Origin: Anaerocolumna sp. AGMB13020 | GTDB taxonomy: Bacteria; Bacillota; Clostridia; Lachnospirales; Lachnospiraceae | Assembly: GCF_033100115.1 (NCBI RefSeq) | Contig: NZ_CP136910.1 | Location: forward strand, 3,620,001-3,684,000 | Direction: 5' to 3' | Length of the DNA: 64,000 bases | Part shown: in pieces, positions 26,022 through 34,651 of the stretch | Position numbering within the stretch: position 1 is the stretch's first letter | Layout: every line of letters starts with the position of its first letter | Notes under the pieces: model-generated | The model's input: only the letters and a program-made list of their open reading frames with translations | What the model was told of the DNA's origin: nothing | The model's database searches: none | Program-made: the position numbers and the translations under genes

Positions 26022-27218
26022 ATGAAATTATTTAAAAAAGCATTAAGTATTGCTTTAGCCATGACGTTAGTATTCTCATTAGCAGCATGTGGCTCAAAGA
26101 ACAACAATGGCAATAACACTGGTTCTACCGGAGAAACAACACCTACTACTGAAGCTACAACAGAAGCAACACCTGAAGCAACTGACAATTCCGGTTCTGA
26201 CACTTATGAAATCGCTCTGATTACCGATATCGGTACCATCGATGACAAGTCCTTTAACCAGGGATCCTGGGAAGGTGTTGAAGCTTATGCAAAAGAAAAC
26301 AACAAGACTTACAAATACTACAAACCTACTGAGAAATCCGATGAAGCTTACCTGACAAGCATTGATCTTGCAGTAAAAGCTGGTGCAAAACTTATTGTTT
26401 GCCCCGGATACCTTTTCGAAGTACCTGTTCATACAGCACAGACAAAATATCCTGAAGTAAAATTCATCATCTTAGATGGTGTTCCTCACGCTGGTGACTA
26501 TACTCCTGATATTGCTTCCAACTCCTACTCCATTTTCTATGCTGAGCAGGAAGCTGGTTTCCTTGCTGGTTATGCAATCGTAAAAGAAGGCAACACAAAG
26601 TTAGGTTTCATGGGTGGTATTGCTGTTCCTGCGGTTATCCGTTATGGTTACGGATTTGTACAGGGTGCTGAGTATGCAGCAAAAGAGTTAGGTCTTGCTG
26701 CTGGCAGCGTTGACGTTAAATACACTTATGTTGGTAATTTTGATGCTACACCTGACAATCAGGCAAAAGCAGCTTCCTGGTATAATGAAGGAACGGAAGT
26801 AATCTTTGCTTGCGGTGGTGCTGTTGGTAACTCTGTTATGAAGGCTGCTGAAGCTGCAGGAGCAAAAGTAATCGGTGTTGACGTTGATCAGTCTACCGAG
26901 TCTGATACAGTTATCACTTCTTCTATGAAGAACTTAAAGAAATCCGTATATGATGCATTAGCAACATATTATGCAAATGCATTCCCCGGCGGAACTTCTG
27001 TAACACTTGATGCTACAACAGAAGGTGTTGAGCTTCCTATGGATACTTCCAAATTTACAAAGTTCACAGCTGATGATTATGCAGCAATTTATGATAAGAT
27101 TGTTAAGAAAGAAGTTACTATCTTAAATGACACAACAGCAGTTGGTTCTGACGGTGCAGCTATTGCAGATGCAAGCGGTCTTCCTGTTGAAAGTGTAAAG
27201 GTTGAAGTAGTTAAGTAA
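26022..27218 (+). CDS. BMP-family (PnrA-like) nucleoside-binding lipoprotein
   Basis: ATG 26022 follows GGGAGGAA; an upstream extension is rejected because it would bury the signal peptide. The product is 398 aa. A lipoprotein signal ends in the lipobox LAAC with Cys23, followed by a Thr/Glu-rich linker. The mature domain has BMP-family marks: IALITDIGTIDDKSFNQG, KFIILDG, GFLAGYA and GTEVIFACGG. It would capture nucleosides outside the membrane for the ABC importer encoded next, as PnrA and the Bacillus NupN do. A hairpin between this gene and the ATPase gene may raise its relative output. Confidence 0.9.
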   Translation: MKLFKKALSIALAMTLVFSLAACGSKNNNGNNTGSTGETTPTTEATTEATPEATDNSGSDTYEIALITDIGTIDDKSFNQGSWEGVEAYAKENNKTYKYYKPTEKSDEAYLTSIDLAVKAGAKLIVCPGYLFEVPVHTAQTKYPEVKFIILDGVPHAGDYTPDIASNSYSIFYAEQEAGFLAGYAIVKEGNTKLGFMGGIAVPAVIRYGYGFVQGAEYAAKELGLAAGSVDVKYTYVGNFDATPDNQAKAASWYNEGTEVIFACGGAVGNSVMKAAEAAGAKVIGVDVDQSTESDTVITSSMKNLKKSVYDALATYYANAFPGGTSVTLDATTEGVELPMDTSKFTKFTADDYAAIYDKIVKKEVTILNDTTAVGSDGAAIADASGLPVESVKVEVVK

Positions 27219-27295
27219 TTAACGCATAAAGACTATTTATATATAAGCTGTTATAAGTTTTTAACCGAAGAAAACGAAAGTTCAACTTATATAAC

Positions 27296-27332
27296 AATGA
27301 GGGTACCTATTAGTTTAAGTACCCTCATTTTT
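27296..27332 (+). terminator. Intra-operon terminator or attenuator
   Basis: AATGAGGGTAC (27296-27306) pairs with GTACCCTCATT (27319-27329), followed by a short T run, between the binding-protein gene and the ATPase gene. Partial termination here would give excess binding protein over transporter, a common arrangement. Confidence 0.75.
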
Positions 27333-27354
27333 AAAGAAAGCTTAGGAGGACTGT

Positions 27355-28896
27355 ATGGAATATGTCATTGAAATGAATCATATCACGAAAGAGTTCGGTA
27401 ATTTTAAAGCTCTTGATGATGTAACGCTGCGAGTTAAAAAAGGAGAAGTTCATGCTCTTCTTGGCGAGAACGGAGCAGGAAAATCTACATTAATGAGCGT
27501 TTTATTTGGTTTATATCAAGCGGAGCAGGGAGAGATTAAAATAAACGGCAAAACCGTTAAGATTAACAATCCCAATGATGCCAATAATCTTAATATCGGC
27601 ATGGTACATCAGCATTTTAAACTGGTGCATAATTTCACAGTCCTGGAAAGTATCGTTTTAGGCCGGGAGACCGTAAAGGGCGGCTTCCTTAAGATGGATG
27701 AGGCCAGAAAAAAGATTGTAGAGTTAAGCGAACATTATAAACTAAAAATAGACCCCGATTCCTATATCTCAGATATTACTGTAGGTATGCAGCAAAGAGT
27801 AGAGATCCTTAAGATGCTCTACCTGGATAACGAAATTCTGATTTTTGATGAGCCCACTGCTGTATTAACTCCTCAGGAAATCGATGAATTGATGAAGATA
27901 ATGAAGAATTTAGTAGACGAAGGCAAATCTATTATATTCATTTCACATAAATTAAATGAAATCAAAGCGGTAGCCAATCGCTGTTCTGTATTGCGCAAAG
28001 GCAAATACATCGGAACCATTGATGTAGAAACTGCCACCAAAGAGACCATGTCAGAGATGATGGTTGGCCGTAAGCTTAGTTTCAACCTTGAAAAAGCGGA
28101 AGAGAAGTTAGGAAATGTAACCTTAAAAGTAGAAGGGCTCTCTGTTAGTTCAAAAACTTCTCATAAGAAAGTCGTCAATGACGTTTCTTTCGAAGTGAAG
28201 AAAGGTGAAATTGTTTGTATTGCGGGAATTGATGGAAATGGACAGTCTGAACTTGTATATGGTATTACCGGACTTATGCCAATACAATCCGGTAAGGTAT
28301 CATTAAACGGTAAGGATATCACAAAGGACTCCATCAGAAAAAGATGTTTGGCAGGTATGGCACATATACCGGAAGACAGACACAAACATGGCTTAGTTCT
28401 TGATTATACCCTTCAGCAGAATGCTGTACTTCAGACTTACTTTGAACAAAGATTTCAAAAAGCGGGTTTTATCCGTTTTGATGCCATTAGAGAATATGCA
28501 AGAAAACTGATTAAGCAATATGATATCAGAAGCTCTCAGGACGAAGAATCCACAACCAGAGGCATGTCAGGCGGTAACCAGCAGAAAGTTATCATTGCCA
28601 GGGAACTTGACAGGGACCCGGATATCGTACTTGCCGTACAGCCTACCAGAGGACTTGATATCGGTGCTACGGAATATATACACAAACAGCTGATAAAACA
28701 AAGGGATAACGGAAAGGCTGTATTGTTGGTTTCTCTGGAATTAGATGAAGTTATGGATGTCAGTGACCGTATTCTTGTAATGTATGAAGGTGAGATTGTT
28801 GCTGATCTTAATCCGAAAGAGGTAACGGTACAGGAACTTGGACTCTATATGTCCGGCTCCAAAAGAAAAATCGCAAATGAAAAGCCGGGTGCTTAA
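27355..28896 (+). CDS. Nucleoside ABC importer, double ATPase subunit
   Basis: The 513-residue protein holds two fused ABC domains, as in the ribose/nucleoside importers (NupO, RbsA type). Domain 1 has Walker A GENGAGKST and Walker B LIFDEPTAVLT, with an SDITVGMQQR signature. Domain 2 starts near 260 with a weakened Walker A GIDGNGQSE, a canonical MSGGNQQK signature and a Walker B whose Glu is Gln (LAVQPTRGLD), which is normal for this class. An AGGAGG site precedes the ATG. It couples ATP hydrolysis to nucleoside uptake with the two permeases that follow. Confidence 0.9.
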   Translation: MEYVIEMNHITKEFGNFKALDDVTLRVKKGEVHALLGENGAGKSTLMSVLFGLYQAEQGEIKINGKTVKINNPNDANNLNIGMVHQHFKLVHNFTVLESIVLGRETVKGGFLKMDEARKKIVELSEHYKLKIDPDSYISDITVGMQQRVEILKMLYLDNEILIFDEPTAVLTPQEIDELMKIMKNLVDEGKSIIFISHKLNEIKAVANRCSVLRKGKYIGTIDVETATKETMSEMMVGRKLSFNLEKAEEKLGNVTLKVEGLSVSSKTSHKKVVNDVSFEVKKGEIVCIAGIDGNGQSELVYGITGLMPIQSGKVSLNGKDITKDSIRKRCLAGMAHIPEDRHKHGLVLDYTLQQNAVLQTYFEQRFQKAGFIRFDAIREYARKLIKQYDIRSSQDEESTTRGMSGGNQQKVIIARELDRDPDIVLAVQPTRGLDIGATEYIHKQLIKQRDNGKAVLLVSLELDEVMDVSDRILVMYEGEIVADLNPKEVTVQELGLYMSGSKRKIANEKPGA

Positions 28897-29049
28897 TTCT
28901 TGTTATGAAACAGTTATTAAGGGATAACGTTACAGAGGTTGTCTGTTTGCGAACCTGTAGCTGTCTAATAGACGGTATCCGTTAAACCGCTTAAGTTATT
29001 TTCGGATATTGAGATAAGAATTATGCCAAGAGCAGGAAAGAGGATATAT

Positions 29050-30153
29050 ATGAAGAAGCGGAAATTTATGTTAAGCAAGGGCGGCAAGGATTTTATTGCA
29101 TCCATTATAGCAATTGCTGCCGGACTTCTTATCGGATTGATCATATTGCTTTTTAGTAATTCCAAGCAGGCTTTCCCGGCTTTCGGAATGATACTAAAGG
29201 GAGGATTTACCGATGGTCTGGTGGGCATTGCACAGGTATTTTATCTGTCCACACCCATTATACTGACTGGTTTATCCGTAGGCTTTGCCTTTAAAACAGG
29301 ACTTTTCAACATAGGTTCCTCCGGTCAGTTTACCTGCGGAGCTTTTGCAGCAGTTTACATTGGTGTAAAATGGACCTTTTTACCCGGTGAGATTCACTGG
29401 GTGGTAGCACTTATCGGAGCTCTGATAGCCGGAGCTTTATGGGGAATGGTACCCGGAATCTTAAAAGCAGTTGCAAATGTTAATGAAGTAATTACTTCTA
29501 TTATGATGAATTATATTGGTATGTATCTGGTAAATATCTTAATCGTTAAGTATGTATACGATCCTATTAAGAGTCAGTCTGTACCTGTTGCCAAAACAGC
29601 AATTATACCCAAAGCCGGACTGGATAAGTTATTCCAATCCAATAATATAAATATCAGTATATTTATTGCTATCTTAGCTGTTATTGTCATTTATATTGTA
29701 TTAAACAAAACAACCTTTGGTTTTGAGCTGAAAGCCTGCGGTTTAAGTCCCGACGCCAGCCGTTATGCCGGAATCAATGCAAAACGAAATATTATCTTAT
29801 CCATGACCATAGCCGGAGCGCTCTCCGGACTTGGCGGAGGTCTTCTCTACCTTGCTGGTTCCGGTAAGTATATGCAGGTTCTGGATGTACTTGCTCCTCA
29901 GGGTTTTAATGGTATATCCGTAGCGCTCCTTGGTATGTCCAATCCCATCGGTATACTGTTTGCAGGACTTTTTATCGGACATATTACGGTAGGTGGAAAC
30001 AATATACAGCTCTATGATTTCGTGCCTGAGATCGTAGATATTATTATCGCTACTATTATATACTTTGGTGCTTTTGCTTTGCTAATAAAGAGTATCATCG
30101 GCAAAATAAGAAGAAAACCTTCTGAGACAGCCCCAGTAAAGGAGGAAAAATAA
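29050..30153 (+). CDS. Nucleoside ABC importer permease 1
   Basis: ATG 29050 has AGAGGA 6 nt upstream and is preferred over ATG 29023, which lacks one. The product is 367 aa with about eight or more hydrophobic segments in the pattern of BPD_transp_2 permeases (NupP-like). The family block GLSVGFAFKTGLFNIGSSGQF lies near the N-terminus, and AGALSGLGGGLLYLAGSG and GFNGISVALLG lie in the second half. It pairs with permease 2, whose ATG overlaps its stop codon. Together with the double ATPase and the BMP lipoprotein it completes the importer. Confidence 0.9.
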   Translation: MKKRKFMLSKGGKDFIASIIAIAAGLLIGLIILLFSNSKQAFPAFGMILKGGFTDGLVGIAQVFYLSTPIILTGLSVGFAFKTGLFNIGSSGQFTCGAFAAVYIGVKWTFLPGEIHWVVALIGALIAGALWGMVPGILKAVANVNEVITSIMMNYIGMYLVNILIVKYVYDPIKSQSVPVAKTAIIPKAGLDKLFQSNNINISIFIAILAVIVIYIVLNKTTFGFELKACGLSPDASRYAGINAKRNIILSMTIAGALSGLGGGLLYLAGSGKYMQVLDVLAPQGFNGISVALLGMSNPIGILFAGLFIGHITVGGNNIQLYDFVPEIVDIIIATIIYFGAFALLIKSIIGKIRRKPSETAPVKEEK

Positions 30154-31106
30154 TGGATATTTTATATTTTATCGTACAACAGACCATGTTTTTCGCAATT
30201 CCTCTCTTAATCGTGGCTTTAGGAGGAATGTTCTCCGAACGAAGCGGTGTGGTTAACATTGCATTGGAAGGTATTATGGTTATGGGCGGATTCTTTGGTA
30301 TCGGCTTCATTCATATCTTTGAGTCCAGGATGAGCGGACAGCTCCTTCTGCTACTGGCATTATTGGTAGCAGCCATTTCAGGGGGTATATTCTCTCTGCT
30401 ACATGCGTTCGCATCTATTAATCTGAAAGCTGATCAGACCATCAGTGGTACTGCCTTGAATTTATTTGCACCGGCTTTTGTAGTATTCGTAGCCAGAATG
30501 CTTCAGGGTGTACAGCAGATACAGTTTAAAGATACGTTTCATATGAATAAGGTTCCGTTTCTGGGAGATATTCCATTTATTGGTCCGTTATTATTTAGAA
30601 ATGCCTATATTACAACATATATCGGATTAGGAATTGCTATTGTGGCAGGTATTGTTATCAACAAGACCAAATTCGGTTTAAGACTGAGAGCTTGTGGCGA
30701 GCATCCCCAGGCAGCAGATTCTGTAGGTATCAATGTTTACAAAATTCGTTATGCCGGTGTGGTGATTTCCGGTGCGTTAGCCGGTATAGGTGGATTGGTA
30801 TTTATCGTACCGACCTCCACAAATTTTAATGCCAGTGTTGCTGGTTATGGTTTCCTTGCACTTGCAGTACTGATCTTTGGTCAGTGGAGAACGAACAAGA
30901 TTATTGCAGCTGCTTTTTTCTTTGGTATCATGAAGACGTTTGCTTCCGCTTATTCTGTTGTTCCGGTATTAAAGACTCTTCCTATTTCCACGGAAGTGTA
31001 TAAGATGATTCCTTATATTGCGACTCTTGTTATTCTTGCTTTCTCTTCCAGGAATTCACAGGCACCTAAGGCAGAAGGAATTCCTTATGATAAAGGTAGC
31101 AGGTAA
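30153..31106 (+). CDS. Nucleoside ABC importer permease 2
   Basis: The 317-residue permease starts at an ATG that overlaps the upstream TAA (TAATG), with AAGGAGG inside the end of permease 1, so the two are translationally coupled. It has about eight hydrophobic segments and the NupQ-type blocks LGGMFSERSGVVNIALEG, LRACGEHPQAADSVGI and AGIGG. It is the last gene of the importer operon, ending before a long-stem terminator. Confidence 0.9.
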   Translation: MDILYFIVQQTMFFAIPLLIVALGGMFSERSGVVNIALEGIMVMGGFFGIGFIHIFESRMSGQLLLLLALLVAAISGGIFSLLHAFASINLKADQTISGTALNLFAPAFVVFVARMLQGVQQIQFKDTFHMNKVPFLGDIPFIGPLLFRNAYITTYIGLGIAIVAGIVINKTKFGLRLRACGEHPQAADSVGINVYKIRYAGVVISGALAGIGGLVFIVPTSTNFNASVAGYGFLALAVLIFGQWRTNKIIAAAFFFGIMKTFASAYSVVPVLKTLPISTEVYKMIPYIATLVILAFSSRNSQAPKAEGIPYDKGSR

Positions 31107-31207
31107 GAGAGCGATTTCAGTACCGGAGTGTGTTTAGAAACTTATTTCACGTGCTGAATACTGTTAGACCAAAGGATAGTTGTATTTAAGATAGAGCTGA
31201 ATAAAAT

Positions 31208-31309
31208 AACCGCCAGGTTTTAAATATGGAGCTAATAACAATTGTCAGACATATTGTATGTGTCTGATGAAAGATGTTAACTTCGGGTTTAAAAATGGCG
31301 GTTTTTTTT
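31208..31309 (+). terminator. Terminator of the nucleoside importer operon
   Basis: AACCGCCA (31208-31215) pairs with TGGCGGTT (31296-31303), followed by a run of T to 31309. The long loop contains a nested hairpin formed by TCAGACA and TGTGTCTGA. Confidence 0.7.
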
Positions 31310-31363
31310 GGTGTATTTTAGAATTGATTTTAGAGGCAGAAGAGGAGGTTTTCACAAGGGGAC

Positions 31364-31577
31364 GGCGAGTTACGCAAAACAGAAAGAACTCATGCTTCCA
31401 TTCCAAGGCATAAGAAGTCCTATTTCTCTGATGATTTTGTGCTTGGCATATTATAAAACTGATAACTCGCTTCGCTCAAACAATCAGTTTTATAATATAG
31501 CACGAAATCTTCAGAGAAAAGGTCTTCTAATGCCTTTCCATAGGCGCATTCGTTCTTTCTGTTTTGCGTAACTCTCC
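31364..31577. repeat. Palindromic dispersed element, copy 2
   Basis: This 214-bp element has the same architecture as the copy at 21960-22174. The outer arms have one mismatch (the left reads GGCGAGTTACGC, the right is its complement except for one base), and the centre GATAACTCGCTTCGCTC is identical. Where the outer and inner stems differ from copy 1, both arms differ together (for example GTTACGC against ATTGTAC, and ATTATAAAAC against ACTGTAAAAC), so pairing is kept. Confidence 0.85.
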
Positions 31578-31707
31578 TGAAATCATATGGAAGCTTGGGT
31601 TTTTGACAGTCAGAAAGTAGAGATAAATATAAAGGTTCTATAATAAATGTTGGGTGCAATGAAACACATTCCTGGTATTTATTACAGAACCTGTTTTGGT
31701 AAATTTT

Positions 31708-31740
31708 AACGGGTATACAGCGTTTGTATACCCGTTGAGT
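31708..31740. terminator. Hairpin at the end of the parC-like gene
   Basis: AACGGGTATAC (31708-31718) and GTATACCCGTT (31726-31736) form a perfect 11-bp stem with a 7-nt loop. It lies downstream of the leftward topoisomerase gene, but the flanks are only moderately T-rich in either direction. Confidence 0.6.
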
Positions 31741-31791
31741 TTTATTGTATGCATTGATATTTTGCTTTAACTTCGTAGGATACAATAACAT

Positions 31792-34056
31792 TTATTTTTC
31801 TAGCTGCGCCTTCTGTCCTTTTTGTGCTCTCTTTCTTAGGCGGACTTTCTTGATACATAATTCTTTATCTTTGTATAGGAAATATTCTTCCGTTGATTTG
31901 GGGATGGCAGTTAAGACAACGGAATCACCTTTTTCAAGTTCGATGGATTTGACACCTCTGCCGGTTTTCTTCATTTCAGGTATTTCCTCTAACTGGAAGC
32001 CTAAGGAGGCACCTTTCTCTGTCAGAAGGATAACTTTTGAATCTTTTGCCAGCACTTCACTGGCTGATAACATGATGATACTTACAATTTCATCTCCTGT
32101 TTCCAGTTTCGTAGCGGAGATCGTTGAGCGAATAGTCTCAAACTCTATTCCGGATACCAGTTTTATAAAGCCGGCTTTGGTTGAAAATACTAATTGTGAC
32201 TCAAAGAGCTGTTCGAAGGAGGTATATAAGAGGATGTTTTCTTTGTCTACCTTGCATAGTGTATGAATCAGAGCACCTTTATCCTTGATCTTGCACTTGG
32301 GTATCTGAGATACTTTGACCTGATGCATATTACCTTCGGCGGTAAAAAGGCAGAGCTTGTCCGTATTTTTGCAAAGGATTATGTTGGGATATTCTTTTAT
32401 GGTATCCTCTGAAAGCCTCGTATAGGAGACGGAATCTATGGATTTGGTATAGCCGAACCGGTCTATTAGGATGTATAGGTCTTCAATTTTTACTTCTTCC
32501 ACATAATCTACGTTTGCGATAGAGGATAGCTGTGTTCTTCTTGGTATGTTAAAGGTCTTTTTATATTCCTTTAGGGTGGTCTTAATTACCCTGTACAATT
32601 CTGCTTTGTCGTTTAGGATAAGCTTGTAATTTTCTATACTATTTCTTAAGGAATCATTTTCCTCATGCAGTTTAAGTATTTCCAGCCCGATTAATCGGCT
32701 TAATGGCATGGCAAGTATTGCCTCCGCCTGACGTTCTGTAAAGTCAAGGGTTTTAGCCTGTTTTTCGGAGGCCTTGGACTTGAACTTGATATCTGTAATG
32801 TCTCCGGAGATTAGACAGGCTTTGGCTTGTCCGATAGAAGAGCTGCCTCTCAGTATTTCTATTATCAGGTCTATTACATCCGTAGCACGAATTAAACCGT
32901 CTACAATCTCCAGCCTGTTTTCTGTCTTTGCCAGGAGATGTTCATACTCTTTAGTATAAAGCTCTTCCTGAAATACAATAAATTCCTTCAGCATGGCTTT
33001 TAAGGAGAAGACCATAGGCTGCTGCTCCTTTACAGCCAGCATATTGACGCCGTAAGTGTCTTCCATCAGAGTCTTCTTATATAATCCGTTAAGCAGATTT
33101 TCCGTATCCCGGTCTTTCTTAACTTCGATTACCACACGAATTCCTTCTTTGGAAGATTCATCTCTTACATCATAGATTTCATCAAAAACTTTGTCTTTCA
33201 TAAGGATAACCAGATTTTCGACCAGTTTGGTCTTATTGCCGGCTACAGTATAGGGAATCTCTGTGATTATGATATTCTTACGGCCGTTTTCTCCGTTTTC
33301 AATTTCCGTGGCGGAACGAAGACGAATTTTTCCTTCTCCGGTTTCATAGATGTTACGGATATCTTCCTGGTTTATAATAATGCCGCCCGTAGGGAAATCA
33401 GGGCCGGGTATATATTTCATTAATTTATCAAGGGTGATTTCAGGGTTGTCCAGATATGCGATGGCACCGTCTATTACCTCTGCCGGGTTATGGGGTGGTA
33501 TGTTCGTTGCCATACCTACAGCAATTCCGGTAGAGCCGTTGATTAAAAGATTCGGAATCATTGCCGGCAGTACCACTGGTTCCTTCTCGCTGTCATCAAA
33601 GTTGGGAATAAAGGGTACCAGCCCCTTTTCCAGATGGTCAAGCATTGTCATGGCGCCATCAGATAACCTGGCTTCTGTATAACGCATTGCCGCACTTCCG
33701 TCACCGTCAATGGAGCCAAAGTTTCCATGGCCGTCTACTAAAGGTATGGACATGGAATAATCCTCTGTCATTCTAACCAGTGCATCATAAATAGAACTGT
33801 CGCCGTGGGGGTGGTATTTACCCATGGTATCACCTACGATACGGGCGCTTTTACGATGGGGTTTCTGCGGGTCCAGGCCCAGCTCCTTCATAGCATATAA
33901 TATTCTTCTTTGTACCGGCTTCAAGCCGTCCCTGACATCGGGAAGTGCTCTTGCGATAATTACGCTTATGGCATAATCTCTAAAGGAATTGCGCATTTCC
34001 TCCGAATAGTCAAGCTGTATGATATTTTCCGTTGTTTCTTTCATGTGTATACCCAT
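31792..34056 (-). CDS. parC: Type IIA topoisomerase A subunit, ParC-like
   Basis: This 754-residue protein is the DNA-cleaving subunit of a second type IIA topoisomerase. The winged-helix core carries the active-site Tyr126 in [13 protein letters not shown]. The quinolone region reads [18 protein letters not shown], with Ser87 and Asp91 at the positions of E. coli GyrA Ser83 and Asp87, so no resistance change is seen. The C-terminal beta-pinwheel lacks a GyrA box (QRRGGRG); the nearest piece is KKTGRGVKS near the end. That favours topoisomerase IV (decatenation) over gyrase. The ribosome site before ATG 34056 is weak; ATG 34044 is an alternative. The partner B subunit lies upstream on the same strand across a repeat array. 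Confidence 0.8.
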   Translation of the reverse strand: MGIHMKETTENIIQLDYSEEMRNSFRDYAISVIIARALPDVRDGLKPVQRRILYAMKELGLDPQKPHRKSARIVGDTMGKYHPHGDSSIYDALVRMTEDYSMSIPLVDGHGNFGSIDGDGSAAMRYTEARLSDGAMTMLDHLEKGLVPFIPNFDDSEKEPVVLPAMIPNLLINGSTGIAVGMATNIPPHNPAEVIDGAIAYLDNPEITLDKLMKYIPGPDFPTGGIIINQEDIRNIYETGEGKIRLRSATEIENGENGRKNIIITEIPYTVAGNKTKLVENLVILMKDKVFDEIYDVRDESSKEGIRVVIEVKKDRDTENLLNGLYKKTLMEDTYGVNMLAVKEQQPMVFSLKAMLKEFIVFQEELYTKEYEHLLAKTENRLEIVDGLIRATDVIDLIIEILRGSSSIGQAKACLISGDITDIKFKSKASEKQAKTLDFTERQAEAILAMPLSRLIGLEILKLHEENDSLRNSIENYKLILNDKAELYRVIKTTLKEYKKTFNIPRRTQLSSIANVDYVEEVKIEDLYILIDRFGYTKSIDSVSYTRLSEDTIKEYPNIILCKNTDKLCLFTAEGNMHQVKVSQIPKCKIKDKGALIHTLCKVDKENILLYTSFEQLFESQLVFSTKAGFIKLVSGIEFETIRSTISATKLETGDEIVSIIMLSASEVLAKDSKVILLTEKGASLGFQLEEIPEMKKTGRGVKSIELEKGDSVVLTAIPKSTEEYFLYKDKELCIKKVRLRKRAQKGQKAQLEK

Positions 34057-34642
34057 TGTCTATCGCATATAGGCTGCGATACTGCCACAAATCAAATGAG
34101 TGAAAGAATCTTAGCGTGGCAGCCTTTCTAATAAATTTTCCTTCACTTCTGGCGACATGATGCCGCGTTTTCTGTTACCGATAGGACTCCTGAAAAAGTC
34201 AGAGGCTGAATTCTCTGAGCTTATTTGGGCTTTTTCTGCGTGAAGATGTCCTTTCTTCATACCAATACCCATTCGCGTCTAGGTGTAGTTCTATAAATAT
34301 GGATTTTGTCTTCCAATTTCCATACCACGCCCCTTGCATGCTGTATCTGCTTGCAGATTCAGAATTATCTCTAACTAGTCTGAGAGTTTATAAACAACTC
34401 TCAGTATTCGCATTTTCTTCGTTTAGATATCTAGCATTTAGATATCTAGCTTTAGATATCTAGTTTTATATATCTAGCGTATATATATATCTAGCGTTTA
34501 TATATCTAGCGTTTATATATCTAGTTTTATATATCTAGCGTTTATATATCTAGTTTTATATATCTAGCTTTAGATATCTAGCATTTAAATATCTAGCGTT
34601 TAAATATCTAGCGCTTATATATCTACCTTATATATCTAGTTT
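34057..34642. other. Gap between topoisomerase subunits
   Basis: The 586 bp hold the AT-rich repeat array described separately, a perfect 9-bp hairpin CTGAGAGTT/AACTCTCAG (34380-34404), and about 300 bp with no gene that I can assign. The two subunit genes are usually adjacent, so the gap looks like inserted or expanded sequence. Confidence 0.6.
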
Positions 34643-34651
34643 CTATATATC
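34421..34651. repeat. AT-rich 14-17 bp tandem repeat
   Basis: About 16 units are built on TATATCTAGCGTTTA, and 14 of them retain ATCTAG. The last, decayed unit supplies the parE-like stop codon (TAG read on the minus strand at 34643-34645), so the array runs into the 3' end of the coding region. Confidence 0.9.

Larger units (their letters stand above)
31107..31791. other. Convergent intergenic region with terminators and palindromic element
   Basis: This 685-bp space between the importer and the parC-like gene holds a terminator (31208-31309), the second palindromic element (31364-31577) and a hairpin (31708-31736). Open frames inside the palindrome are by-products of its structure. Confidence 0.75.

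Noticed and set aside
31308..31791. Open frames on both strands across the second palindromic element
   Set aside because: They follow from the inverted-repeat structure, lack ribosome sites and have no protein family signal.
31792..34056. Calling this gene gyrA
   Set aside because: The GyrA box expected in the C-terminal domain is absent, which favours the ParC-like subunit. A missed divergent box is still possible.
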